Assembly: GCA_963618495.1 (NCBI GenBank)
Contig: CAVESF010000008.1
Span: 1-64,000, forward strand
Length of the DNA: 64,000 nucleotides
Source: Apopatosoma sp963618495
GTDB lineage: Bacteria > Bacillota > Clostridia > Oscillospirales > CAG-272
Direction: 5' to 3'
The notes under the pieces are model-generated. The model was not told the origin of the DNA, did not search any database, and saw nothing but the letters and a program-made list of their open reading frames with translations. This document shows positions 7,680 through 15,856 of this stretch, piece after piece. Every line of letters begins with the position of its first letter. The first letter of the stretch is position 1. A program made the position numbers and the translations under genes.

Positions 7680-8663
7680 TTATCTTTCTCCCCTTGCCAG
7701 TTTCTGGCTTCTGATATCCTTTCCCGAGAAAAGTATCAGCTCAAATTCGCCGAAGATGCGCGAGGTTATGCGGTCGGCATAGCGCGAGAAAAGCTCTTCC
7801 TTTTTGATGTTAGTGCTGATTATCATGCTCTTCTCGCCTATCAGGCGGGCATTGAGCAGATTATAGAGCGTAGCCACGGTAAACTGATTTGAGGCCTCTG
7901 TTCCGAGGTCATCTATTATCAGAAGTTCGCAATCGAAGTAGCGTGCCGTTCTTGATTCGCTTCCCTGCGCCTGATATCCTCTGCCGAAGCGCTCATATTC
8001 GAAATCGTTGAAAATATTGTTTGCCGTTTCATAGACAACATCATAGCCGCGGTCGATAACAGCCTTCGCTATCGCGCTGGAAAGATGCGTTTTGCCGAGT
8101 CCCGTCGTACCCATGAAAAGCAGATTTCTTGCCTTTTCATCGCCGAAATTTGCGGCGAAGCTCTTCGCCTTTTCAAGCGCACGCTCCATATTTCTGCGTT
8201 CGTCGCCGCTATAATAGCTGAGGTCGAAATTATCAAAGCTCTGCTTGGCAATGAGATTGCCGATACCCGAGCTTTCGTAGCCCGCGAGCACAAGCGCACG
8301 CCTCATGCATTTGCACATCACGCCGTTTATCATGCCCGTGTCCATGCATTCGGGGCATTCGTAGTGCACATCGCTGTAATCCTCCGGCACACCCTTTGAA
8401 AGCAGGATATCGCGGCGGGCAGAGAGCAACTCCTCATTGTCCCTTTTCAGCGCGTCTATGCGCTCGTGAAGCGCCGCAGGGTCGCCTTTTGCCGCCTGTA
8501 TCAGCTTGAGTCCCGTCATCGCGAGTTCACCATCTATGCTCGCTATCTCGGGGAAACGCGCATGAAGCACCTTTTTTCTGCGTTCCGCATCCTCTTTGGC
8601 ACGCAGATTTTTTGTCATATATTCCTCGGATATTCTCTTGAAATTCGCCTTATTGTAGCTCAT
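7680..8663 (-). CDS. DnaC/DnaI-like helicase loader ATPase
   Basis: A 327-residue AAA+ ATPase expected to load the replicative helicase. The N-terminal 100 residues are helical; a CPEC...CKC cysteine cluster (residues about 104-118) resembles the zinc site of Bacillus DnaI. The ATPase core has Walker A GTTGLGKTHLSSA, Walker B LLIIDDLGTE, a sensor I region MIISTN and a C-terminal arginine pair in DRITSRIFGEF. It overlaps the upstream DnaD-like gene by ATGA, so the two are translationally coupled and form a primosome pair. A GGAGGGG site precedes the ATG. Confidence 0.9.
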   Translation of the reverse strand: MSYNKANFKRISEEYMTKNLRAKEDAERRKKVLHARFPEIASIDGELAMTGLKLIQAAKGDPAALHERIDALKRDNEELLSARRDILLSKGVPEDYSDVHYECPECMDTGMINGVMCKCMRRALVLAGYESSGIGNLIAKQSFDNFDLSYYSGDERRNMERALEKAKSFAANFGDEKARNLLFMGTTGLGKTHLSSAIAKAVIDRGYDVVYETANNIFNDFEYERFGRGYQAQGSESRTARYFDCELLIIDDLGTEASNQFTVATLYNLLNARLIGEKSMIISTNIKKEELFSRYADRITSRIFGEFELILFSGKDIRSQKLARGER

Positions 8664-9625
8664 GCTTTATCCCCTCCGATTCCGCGCGATGCGGCAAGAT
8701 TGAAAAATTCATCGAGGTCAAAGCCCGCCTCGCTCTTGCCAGCGGGCTTTTTCTTATCGCTCTTTTCGTATTCGGCGACAGACTCGGGTGTTTTCAGTCC
8801 TGCCGCCGCCCAATCCGCAAGCATTTTGTTTTCATATGAAAATGAAGGACGCGTCACTTTCGGGCTTTTCATCATCTTTTCGTAGCCGTATTCGATAAGC
8901 TCAAACGAAATGCCGAGTTTCGCCCAGTTTTCAAGACATTCCTTCTCGGTTTTTATCAGTGCGCGCTCGCCTATTCCGAAGAGTGTGCGAACTTTATATT
9001 CGAGCGAGCGCTTTTCATCCTCGCGCTTGATATATTCCTCAAGCGCGGCGACTGAGCTTATCCCCTTGTCGTAGAGTCCTATCGCCGTCTGCTCTATGTA
9101 GCGAAGAGAACCTTTGCCTATATTCACGCAATATGAAACGAGAAGCAGGATAAACTCGTTATCGAGTCGCAGGTGGTCGGAGAGATAAACGATTATCTTG
9201 GTCTCGGCGGGAGTAAGACCTCCCTTTCCGAGCAGGGTCTGCGTCATCTCCGCCGTCTCCTTAAGCCTGCCGTTTTCGGCGAAAATCCGCTCTACATCCT
9301 CGCCGCTGTATGCCTGTGCGGACGGCTCGTCCGGTTTCTCGGACTTTTCGCTCTTACGCGCCCGGCGGTTGCGGCTTGCTGTCATATTCTTGCCGTCGTC
9401 ATCGCATATTTCGAGCACACCGGTGCCGCGCCAGAAAGAAATCGCCGTCTCTACCTCCGCATCGGGCATGCCGAGCGCATCGGCTATCTCTTCCGAAGAT
9501 GCTCCCGCGCCACCCGCGGCGGCGATGAGCACGCGGAGCTCGTTGCCCGATGCTTTTTCTATATGATTTGCCGTTTCGCCAGGCAGATTTATGACCGAGC
9601 TGCCGAAAAGAAGCCTGAGTTTCAA
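8660..9625 (-). CDS. DnaD-like primosomal/replication protein
   Basis: A 321-residue protein with an N-terminal winged-helix-like region (about residues 1-80), a low-complexity charged linker (about 85-130) and a DnaD/DnaB_2-type helical domain (about 140-215, containing GLTPAETKIIVYLSDHL). A second, related C-terminal domain follows. In Firmicutes such proteins recruit the helicase loader to the origin, and here the loader gene follows at once. I place the start at a TTG (9625) because a GGAGG site lies 8 bases upstream; longer upstream reading frame runs through the DnaA-box region and is not expected to be translated. Confidence 0.8.
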   Translation of the reverse strand: MKLRLLFGSSVINLPGETANHIEKASGNELRVLIAAAGGAGASSEEIADALGMPDAEVETAISFWRGTGVLEICDDDGKNMTASRNRRARKSEKSEKPDEPSAQAYSGEDVERIFAENGRLKETAEMTQTLLGKGGLTPAETKIIVYLSDHLRLDNEFILLLVSYCVNIGKGSLRYIEQTAIGLYDKGISSVAALEEYIKREDEKRSLEYKVRTLFGIGERALIKTEKECLENWAKLGISFELIEYGYEKMMKSPKVTRPSFSYENKMLADWAAAGLKTPESVAEYEKSDKKKPAGKSEAGFDLDEFFNLAASRGIGGDKA

Positions 9626-9681
9626 GACCGTTTCCTCCGTGATACCTATAATTATTAGAACAAAATTAAAAATTACAAAAT

Positions 9682-9900
9682 TGTGAATAAAAATCCACCG
9701 TTTTGGGCAAGCTAATCGGTTATCCCGCGGAAAATGAGTTTTCCACAGGCGATTTTCGGGAAAACCGCCCGACTTCTCCACAAATTCCACAGGTTTTTCC
9801 ACAGCATTTCGAAAAAAAGTGGCTGTGCAAGGCGTTTTTGCCGTTTTTGCCTCGGATTTATTAACAGCGCAATCCACAGCCTGTGGAAAACTTATCCGCG
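9682..9900. promoter_or_regulatory. DnaA-box cluster upstream of the dnaD-dnaI pair
   Basis: Four exact TTWTNCACA boxes lie within about 210 bases: 9682-9690 (minus, TTATTCACA), 9739-9747 (plus, TTTTCCACA), 9795-9803 (plus, TTTTCCACA) and 9882-9890 (minus, TTTTCCACA). Near matches occur at 9774-9782 (TTCTCCACA), 9870-9878 (CAATCCACA) and 9892-9900 (TTATCCGCG). An A/T-rich tract (9655-9695) adjoins the cluster. This fits either DnaA control of the replication genes or an origin-related element. The rest of the 9626-10048 intergenic region has no supported gene. Confidence 0.75.
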
Positions 9901-10048
9901 CACAAAAAGCCAATTTTTGGATTTTTATACAGATGTATTAAATGAAATAGCGCACAAATTGCCATATAAAAATTCTATATTTTGCCGATTTTCATTTTTC
10001 TCCCGCAAAGCTCTTGACAAATGAAAAAGCAAGTATCCGTTTCGCTTT

Positions 10049-11056
10049 TCAGAGCATGAAAAACGCGCTCGCATTGAGCGAAGTGTCGGAAAAGTTCCCC
10101 GCAAGATACTCGAAATATCCCGCCGCGGCTATCATTGCCGCATTGTCGCCGCAGTATTTCACCTCGGGATAGCGTAAAGCTATTCCTCTCTTTTTGCAAA
10201 GCTCCGCGAGAGACGCCCGCAAATGAGAGTTGGCAGCGACGCCGCCCGCAAGCGCGAGCGCACGGAGTTCCGGATGGCGCTCAAGCGCCATATCAAGCTT
10301 GATTACGGCTGAATTTACCGCCGCCGAAACGAAGCTTGCCGCCACATCCTCGCGACATATCTCCTCCCCTTTCTGCGAAGCGGAATTGAGATAATTGAGC
10401 ACGGCGGTCTTGATTCCCGAGAATGAAAAATCAAGCGTTTCGTCATGTATCGCGGCGCTCGGCAGTTTCAGCGTCGGCTTGCCCTCATAGGCGAGCCTGT
10501 CTATCGCGGCGCCACCGGGATACGGCATGCCGAGCACGCGGGCTACCTTATCAAAGCATTCGCCCATCGCATCATCGCGCGTGCCGCCGATTTCTTCTAT
10601 ATTATTATAATCATGCACAACAGCTATCGATGTATGACCGCCCGACGCCACAAAGGCAAGATACGGCGGCGTAAGCTCTGGCGGGAAGAGATAATTTGCC
10701 GCGATATGTCCTTTTATATGGTTTACGGCGACAAGCGGCTTGTCGTTTGCATAGGCAAGCGACTTTGCAAAGTTTACGCCCACGAGGAGCGCGCCGATAA
10801 GCCCCGGACTTGCCGTGACGGCGACAGCGTCTATCTCAGCCATGGAAACGCCCGCGCAGGTGAGCGCATCGTATGTTATCTTCGAGATAGCTTCACAATG
10901 AGCGCGGCTCGCTATCTCGGGTACAACGCCGCCGAAACGCGCGTGTACCTCTATCTGCGACGCCACTATATTCGAGAGAATCTCAAACTTTTCGCCACAC
11001 GAGAGAACAGCCGCCGCTGTCTCATCGCATGAGCTTTCTATTCCGAGTATTTTCAC
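10049..11056 (-). CDS. tsaD: tRNA N6-adenosine threonylcarbamoyltransferase TsaD
   Basis: Catalyses transfer of the threonylcarbamoyl group to A37 of ANN-decoding tRNAs, together with TsaB and TsaE. The 335-residue ASKHA-fold protein begins with the family signature GIESSCDETAAAV; the metal-binding pair is seen as HIKGH (about residue 113), with the conserved SGGHTS region at about 136 and C-terminal GGVAANSHLR. The start codon is GTG at 11056 with an AAAGGA site. It follows rimI by 44 bases, a common neighbour, but tsaB and tsaE are not in the window. Confidence 0.95.
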   Translation of the reverse strand: MKILGIESSCDETAAAVLSCGEKFEILSNIVASQIEVHARFGGVVPEIASRAHCEAISKITYDALTCAGVSMAEIDAVAVTASPGLIGALLVGVNFAKSLAYANDKPLVAVNHIKGHIAANYLFPPELTPPYLAFVASGGHTSIAVVHDYNNIEEIGGTRDDAMGECFDKVARVLGMPYPGGAAIDRLAYEGKPTLKLPSAAIHDETLDFSFSGIKTAVLNYLNSASQKGEEICREDVAASFVSAAVNSAVIKLDMALERHPELRALALAGGVAANSHLRASLAELCKKRGIALRYPEVKYCGDNAAMIAAAGYFEYLAGNFSDTSLNASAFFML

Positions 11057-11100
11057 AAAAATGTCCTTTCTGCAAGGGTTTTAAGTTTTATACAAAAGTC

Positions 11101-11562
11101 TTATTTGCTGATTTCAGATAGATTTGCCTCATAGATTTCGGCATCCTCGTGCGGAAATTTATAGAAATCACGCCGCGTTCCTATCTTCAGAAAGCCGTGC
11201 TTTTCATAGAGATTTTTCGCGGCGGCATTTGATTGGCGCACATCGAGCGTTGCGCTCATTATGCCGTTTTCACGCGCCCAGCCGAGCAGAGAGACGAGAA
11301 GCCTGCTACCGACACCCTCCCTGCGATATGCCGCGTCAACAGCGACATTGCAGATATCCATCTCATCAATTACGAAAAATGCGTCGGCATATCCCACGCA
11401 TTTTTCCCCGTCGAAAGCGCAGAGGATGATGAAATCCTCGCGCGATGCCGCATCAAGCACGGCAATTTTACTCCATGCATTCTGCCCGAAGCACTGCGCT
11501 TCAATTTCGGCAATGCGGCATGCATTCTCCGCCGAAAAGGGGCGGATATCAATCTTTTTCAC
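11101..11562 (-). CDS. rimI: Ribosomal-protein-alanine N-acetyltransferase RimI-like
   Basis: A 153-residue GNAT acetyltransferase. The acetyl-CoA loop is AYRREGVGSRLL (about residues 79-90, matching the Q/RxxGxG/A motif), followed by the typical LDVRQSNAAAKNLYEKHGF stretch of RimI proteins. It would acetylate the N-terminus of ribosomal protein S18 or another protein. The start is a GTG at 11562 that overlaps the end of the phosphatase gene by 14 bases, so translation is likely coupled. Confidence 0.88.
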   Translation of the reverse strand: MKKIDIRPFSAENACRIAEIEAQCFGQNAWSKIAVLDAASREDFIILCAFDGEKCVGYADAFFVIDEMDICNVAVDAAYRREGVGSRLLVSLLGWARENGIMSATLDVRQSNAAAKNLYEKHGFLKIGTRRDFYKFPHEDAEIYEANLSEISK

Positions 11563-11977
11563 TTAAAAGCAACTCCGTTATTCCCGCTTTTATCGCGTCA
11601 TAGCACTGCGCCATCGCTTCATCGCCCGAAAAAAGCGGCATATTTATCTCTCCGAGAGAAACCACCTTGTCGGCACATTCTGGATATGCTTCCCTTATCA
11701 CGCGGGCATAATCCTCACGCATGGCGACGACGATATCCGCCTCCTCCATGAGATAGCCCGAAAGCTGACGGGCGCGGTGAAGCCTGTGCAGATTTCCCGC
11801 AAGTCTGCGGTCGAGGATGCGGATGGCATAAGGCTCCATTGTGTCGCCGACAAAGGCATTCAACCCTGCCGACGAGGCGGCATATCGGTCGCCCGCCATA
11901 TCCATCAGTATGTACTCCGCCATGGCGGAGCGGCATGTATTTGCCACGCAGACAAAAAGAACCTTTTTTCTGCTCAT
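11549..11977 (-). CDS. Low-molecular-weight protein tyrosine/arginine phosphatase-like protein
   Basis: A 142-residue protein starting with the LMW-PTP P-loop VCVANTCRSAMAE (nucleophile C10, R16, C-x5-R). Bacterial relatives remove phosphate from tyrosine or arginine residues. The region where the general-acid Asp-Pro normally lies reads INMPLFSGDEA, so the expected catalytic aspartate is not evident; activity could be reduced or the acid could be supplied elsewhere. It shares a TAATG junction with the upstream mrp gene and overlaps rimI downstream, forming a tight mrp-ptp-rimI string. Confidence 0.8.
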   Translation of the reverse strand: MSRKKVLFVCVANTCRSAMAEYILMDMAGDRYAASSAGLNAFVGDTMEPYAIRILDRRLAGNLHRLHRARQLSGYLMEEADIVVAMREDYARVIREAYPECADKVVSLGEINMPLFSGDEAMAQCYDAIKAGITELLLSEKD

Positions 11978-12828
11978 TATTCTGTTTCTTCTTCGTCGTG
12001 CACGCGGCAGGGCGTTGCCTCAACGGCATCTGCCACGGGAGCTATAGCGTCACCCTCGAAAAGCTCGATTGCGCCCTTGTCGCAAAGGTTTGCGAGCGCG
12101 GGGTCTATCGGCATCCTGGAGAGGACTGGAATATCATATTCCTTTGCCACCTCTTCGACATGGCTCTCTCCGAAGATATGAAGCTCCTTGCCGCAATCGG
12201 GACACTTTACATAGCTCATATTTTCCACTATGCCGATTATCGGTATATTCATAAGCTGTGCCATGCGGACAGCCTTGCCTACTATCATGCTGACAAGCTC
12301 CTGCGGGCTTGTGACAATGATGATTCCGTCCAGCGGGAGCGACTGGAAAACCGTGAGCGGAACATCGCCTGTGCCTGGAGGGCAGTCAACTACCATATAG
12401 TCAAGACTTCCCCATACGGCGTCCGTCCAGAACTGCTTTACGGTACCGGCGATGACGGGACCTCTCCATACAACGGGAGCGGAAGTGTCCTCAAGGAGCA
12501 GATTCAGACTGATGACCTCGATGCCCGTCTTTGTGGTCATGGGCATGATGCCGCCGAGCGGTGCCGCCTCGCAGTTACCCTTGAGTCCGAAAGCTTTCGG
12601 AATGGAGGGACCTGTGATATCGGCATCGAGTATACCTACGGAAAGCTCTCTGCGACGAAGCTCTGTCGCAAGCAGACTGCTGACCATCGATTTGCCTACG
12701 CCGCCCTTGCCGGAAACGACGCCTATAAGCTTGCCTACGCGGCTGTACTGATTTACCGCCTCAAACTGCGGCTTTCTCGAGCCGCAGGAAGCAGAGCATG
12801 TTGAACAATCATGTGTGCATTCTGACAT
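11977..12828 (-). CDS. mrp: Mrp/NBP35-type P-loop ATPase (Fe-S cluster carrier)
   Basis: A 283-residue SIMIBI-class ATPase that binds and transfers Fe-S clusters to apoproteins. It has an N-terminal Cys-rich stretch (CTHDCSTCSASC), a deviant Walker A GKGGVGKSMVSS at about residue 39, the switch region DCPPGTGD and the conserved C-terminal CxxC in KCPDCGKEL that holds the bridging cluster. Such a carrier suits a chromosome rich in Fe-S proteins (Hdr, Flx, Nth). It starts 31 bases after uxaC and overlaps the phosphatase gene by one base. Confidence 0.93.
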   Translation of the reverse strand: MSECTHDCSTCSASCGSRKPQFEAVNQYSRVGKLIGVVSGKGGVGKSMVSSLLATELRRRELSVGILDADITGPSIPKAFGLKGNCEAAPLGGIMPMTTKTGIEVISLNLLLEDTSAPVVWRGPVIAGTVKQFWTDAVWGSLDYMVVDCPPGTGDVPLTVFQSLPLDGIIIVTSPQELVSMIVGKAVRMAQLMNIPIIGIVENMSYVKCPDCGKELHIFGESHVEEVAKEYDIPVLSRMPIDPALANLCDKGAIELFEGDAIAPVADAVEATPCRVHDEEETE

Positions 12829-12859
12829 TTTTTATATTCCTCTTTTTTCTCTTATTTTA

Positions 12860-14317
12860 TCAAAGTATCGTGAATCCGAAGAAGTCCTTCGTATTATTAT
12901 AACATATATCGCAGACCATCTGCGCGAGCCGCTCTATATCGAGCGGATATTCGCCGCGCTCCACATAGCCGCCGATAACGGAGCAAAATATTCTCCTGAA
13001 ATATTCATGGCGCGTATATGAAAGGAAGCTGCGCGAATCTGTCAGCATACCGATAAACTTGCCGAAAGCGGAAAGATTTGCGAGATTTTCCATCTGGGCA
13101 CGCATACCGGCGATATTATCATTGAACCACCATGCGCTTCCGTGCTGCATTTTCGGCATGCACCAGTCAAAGCCCTCGGATTCCTCGCTCGTGTAGTTGA
13201 ATGTGCCGGCAAGCGTTGCAAGCGCGGCATTGTCGGTCGGATTGAGCGAATAGAGTACCGTTTTCGGAAGTGCGCCCTCGGTATTGAGTGCGTCAAGCAT
13301 GGCGGCAAGGTCTGCAATGCAGTTTTTGCCGTGAATCATATCGTAGCCCATATCGGCACCGAGTGCGTTTGTCATTGCGCTGTTTGCACGGCGGAGCGTG
13401 CCGAAATGAATCTGCATTACCCAGCCGTTTCTTACATATTCCTTGCCGAAGAAGCGGATGAGCGCGCTCTTGTATATCGTAGCCATCTCTTCGCCGACGC
13501 TCTCGCCCGCAAGCGCGCGCTTGAGCACGACATCGGCGATGGCGACAGCCTGACCCGCTGTTTTGGTACTGTCGAATGTGACATAATTATCGAAACCGTG
13601 GTCAGCCGTGCGGCAGCCGAGCGCCTTGAAAAGTGCGATTCTCTTAGATAGGACATCGCAGAGCGAAACAAAATCCTTTATTTCGTCCCCGGCAACCTCG
13701 GAAAGGTGCTTTATATAATTTGCGAAATCGGGCGCTGTAATATTCATGCATTTGTCGGGGCGGAACGCGGGAAGCACCTGAGTTTCAAAGCTCGTATCAC
13801 TGCGCAGAGCGATGTGATATTCGAGATTGTCCGCGGGGTCGTCCGTCGTGCAGATAAGCTTGACATTCGATTTTTTTATGATGCCGCGCGCACTCATGGA
13901 AGGCTCCTCGAGCTTGTCACAGGTGAGTTGCCATACCTCATCGCAAGTATCGGGCGAAAGCACGCCGTAATAGCCGAAATAGCGCTGAAGCTCGAGATGA
14001 GTCCAGTGGTAGAGCGGATTGCCGATGAGATTCGGCATTGCGCTCGCATACGCACGGAATTTATCATAGTCGGAGGCGTCGCCCGTTATCAGACGTTCTG
14101 CGATACCGCAGGCACGCATTGCTCTCCATTTATAGTGGTCGCCGTAGAGCCAGAGCTGCGTGATATTTTCATATCTCTTGTCCTCGGCTATCTCCTTTGG
14201 GCTGACATGACAATGGTAGTCGATTATCGGCATCTGCTCGGCATAGTTATGATAAAGCAGCTGAGCCACATCCGAATCAAGCAGAAAGTTTTCATCCATA
14301 AATTCTTTGATTTTCAT
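12860..14317 (-). CDS. uxaC: Glucuronate isomerase UxaC
   Basis: Isomerises D-glucuronate to fructuronate and D-galacturonate to tagaturonate, the first step in hexuronate breakdown. The 485-residue protein has the amidohydrolase-fold metal signature DYHCHVSPKEIAED near residue 30, the CTTDDPADNLEYH stretch and a C-terminal RSFLSYTRHEYFRR region, all characteristic of UxaC. The ATG at 14317 is chosen because of a GGAGAGG site directly upstream; an in-frame start 60 bases further up lies beyond the predicted transcription start. No uxuA/uxaB partners are in the window, so the rest of the pathway must lie elsewhere. Confidence 0.95.
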   Translation of the reverse strand: MKIKEFMDENFLLDSDVAQLLYHNYAEQMPIIDYHCHVSPKEIAEDKRYENITQLWLYGDHYKWRAMRACGIAERLITGDASDYDKFRAYASAMPNLIGNPLYHWTHLELQRYFGYYGVLSPDTCDEVWQLTCDKLEEPSMSARGIIKKSNVKLICTTDDPADNLEYHIALRSDTSFETQVLPAFRPDKCMNITAPDFANYIKHLSEVAGDEIKDFVSLCDVLSKRIALFKALGCRTADHGFDNYVTFDSTKTAGQAVAIADVVLKRALAGESVGEEMATIYKSALIRFFGKEYVRNGWVMQIHFGTLRRANSAMTNALGADMGYDMIHGKNCIADLAAMLDALNTEGALPKTVLYSLNPTDNAALATLAGTFNYTSEESEGFDWCMPKMQHGSAWWFNDNIAGMRAQMENLANLSAFGKFIGMLTDSRSFLSYTRHEYFRRIFCSVIGGYVERGEYPLDIERLAQMVCDICYNNTKDFFGFTIL

Positions 14318-14368
14318 TTTTCCCTCTCCTTTTATTCCCGAAATAGAAAAAACAGAGCTTTTTCTTAA

Positions 14369-14397
14369 ATTATACACTATACTTCATTTAATTGCAA
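14369..14397 (-). promoter_or_regulatory. Promoter of uxaC and downstream mrp string
   Basis: Minus-strand TTGCAA (14397-14392) and TATAAT (14374-14369) with a 17-base spacer. The predicted start near 14362 leaves a leader of about 45 bases. It is divergent from the pheST promoter about 85 bases away. Confidence 0.75.
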
Positions 14398-14480
14398 GAT
14401 TTTATCCGATTTTCCCGCAGAAATTTTCCGCAAAAAGCTCCCATGCGCACAAAAAAACAAAAAAATATCGGATTTTCCTC

Positions 14481-14509
14481 TTGCAAAACGGGAAAAACTG
14501 TGTTATGAT
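14481..14509 (+). promoter_or_regulatory. Promoter of the pheST T-box transcript
   Basis: TTGCAA (14481-14486), 17-base spacer, TATGAT (14504-14509). The predicted transcription start near 14516 coincides with the beginning of the T-box leader. Confidence 0.75.
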
Positions 14510-14515
14510 ATTATC

Positions 14516-14766
14516 GTATAAGAAAAATGCTGTGAAAAAGTGGCGTTTGCCCGTCATATGTGCGGAAAAGAGAGACCCGTCATCGGCTGAAAGCGGGTTC
14601 GCATATGAGCAGACCGCCTTTCGCTTTGGAGCTTTTGCCGTGAAAAACAGTAGCGGCAGACGCAAGGCTCGCGTTATGAGTCTCAGAGTGCCCGCATATG
14701 CGGGAATTCGGGTGGTACCGCGGAATTTTATCTCCGTCCCTTTTTCGGGGCGGAGATTTTTTATTT
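14516..14766 (+). promoter_or_regulatory. T-box riboswitch (tRNA-Phe sensing) upstream of pheST
   Basis: The highly conserved T-box sequence GGGTGGTACCGCGG lies at 14710-14723 and is followed at once by an intrinsic terminator whose 5' arm it can displace. TGGT is complementary to the ACCA end expected for tRNA-Phe. Upstream, 14560-14700 contains several stem regions fitting Stem I-III; a TTC triplet at 14598-14600 is a plausible phenylalanine specifier codon, but I have not proven the fold. Uncharged tRNA-Phe would favour read-through into pheS. Confidence 0.92.
14730..14757 (+). terminator. T-box leader terminator
   Basis: The stem ATCTCCG/CGGAGAT with an inner TCCC/GGGG extension around a TTTTTC loop is followed by TTTTTATTTT. 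It is the competing terminator of the pheST T-box. Confidence 0.9.
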
Positions 14767-14822
14767 TCCCGCCGTATTTTCGCGCATTGAATTTCATTAT
14801 AATAATTTCGGAGGAATACAAA

Positions 14823-15836
14823 ATGAGAAAGCTGCTTGAAGAAATAAGAAAAAAAGCAGAAAGCGAGCTTGATTCCGGTGCCGATGCGGAGAGCATCCGT
14901 ATCAAATATCTCGGAAAAAAAGGCGAGCTGACAGCTGTGCTCCGCCAGATGGGTTCGCTCTCCGCCGAAGAGCGCCCCGTGATAGGCGGTCTTGCAAACG
15001 AAGTGCGCACATATATTGAGGAGCGCATAGCAAAGAGAGCGGACGAGCTGAAGAATGCGGCTCTTCGCGCAAAGCTTGCGTCCGAGAAGCTCGATGTCAC
15101 CGTTCCAGGGACTCCCTCGGCTGATTTCGGTCGTCGCCATCCCCTTGCGCAGACAGAGGAGCTGATGCGCGATGTATTTATCGGCATGGGCTTCACGATA
15201 GCGGAAGGGCCTGAGGTAGAATACGACTACTACAATTTTGAGGCGCTCAATCTGCCGAAAAACCACCCTGCAAGAGATACGCAGGATACATTCTATATCA
15301 CTGATAATATACTTCTGCGCTCGCAGACATCTCCTGTTCAGGTCCGCGCCATGGAGCAGAGCAAGCCGCCGATACGCATCATATCTCCCGGCAGAGTTTA
15401 CCGTGCCGACCCCGCAGACGCTACGCATTCGCCTATTTTCCATCAGATGGAGGGTCTTGTCGTGGACAAGGGCATCACAATGGGCGACCTCAAGGCTACG
15501 CTTGAGCTTTTCGCGCAGAAGATGTTCGGTCCGGAGACAAAAATCCGCTTCCGTCCGCATCACTTCCCTTTCACGGAGCCTTCTGCTGAAGTCGATGTTT
15601 CCTGCTTCGTATGCGGCGGTGAGGGTTGCCGCGTATGCAAGGGCGAAGGCTGGATAGAGATACTCGGCGCAGGCATGGTTCATCCTTTCGTGCTCTCAAA
15701 CTGCGGCATCGACCCCGAGGTTTATTCCGGCTTTGCTTTCGGCATGGGCATAGAGAGAATCACCATGTGCCGCTATGGCATGGATGACCTCCGCCTCCTC
15801 TACGACAACGATATGCGCTTCCTCAGCCAGTTCTGA
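14823..15836 (+). CDS. pheS: Phenylalanyl-tRNA synthetase alpha subunit
   Basis: Catalytic subunit of the (alpha-beta)2 enzyme that charges tRNA-Phe. The 337-residue length is normal. It has an N-terminal coiled-coil (residues 1-85), motif 2 region RVYRADPADATHSPIFHQMEG, and the motif 3 end GFAFGMGIERITM. A CxxC..CxxC-type cluster is visible at about residues 260-280 (SCFVCGGEGCRVCKGEGW), as in many bacterial PheS. The ATG at 14823 has a GGAGG site 8 bases upstream; upstream in-frame sequence is the T-box leader and terminator and is not coding. pheT follows after 20 bases. Confidence 0.97.
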   Translation: MRKLLEEIRKKAESELDSGADAESIRIKYLGKKGELTAVLRQMGSLSAEERPVIGGLANEVRTYIEERIAKRADELKNAALRAKLASEKLDVTVPGTPSADFGRRHPLAQTEELMRDVFIGMGFTIAEGPEVEYDYYNFEALNLPKNHPARDTQDTFYITDNILLRSQTSPVQVRAMEQSKPPIRIISPGRVYRADPADATHSPIFHQMEGLVVDKGITMGDLKATLELFAQKMFGPETKIRFRPHHFPFTEPSAEVDVSCFVCGGEGCRVCKGEGWIEILGAGMVHPFVLSNCGIDPEVYSGFAFGMGIERITMCRYGMDDLRLLYDNDMRFLSQF

Positions 15837-15856
15837 GAGAAAGGTAGGTAAAAGAT

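Noticed and set aside
10014..10019. TTGACA on the plus strand near 10014
   Set aside because: No matching -10 box with a downstream plus-strand gene; tsaD lies on the other strand.
9626..10048. Calling the DnaA-box cluster the chromosomal origin
   Set aside because: Genes on both sides run in the same direction, no dnaA, dnaN or rnpA/rpmH is near, and strand bias does not switch here. A DnaA-regulated or DnaA-binding region is all I can support.
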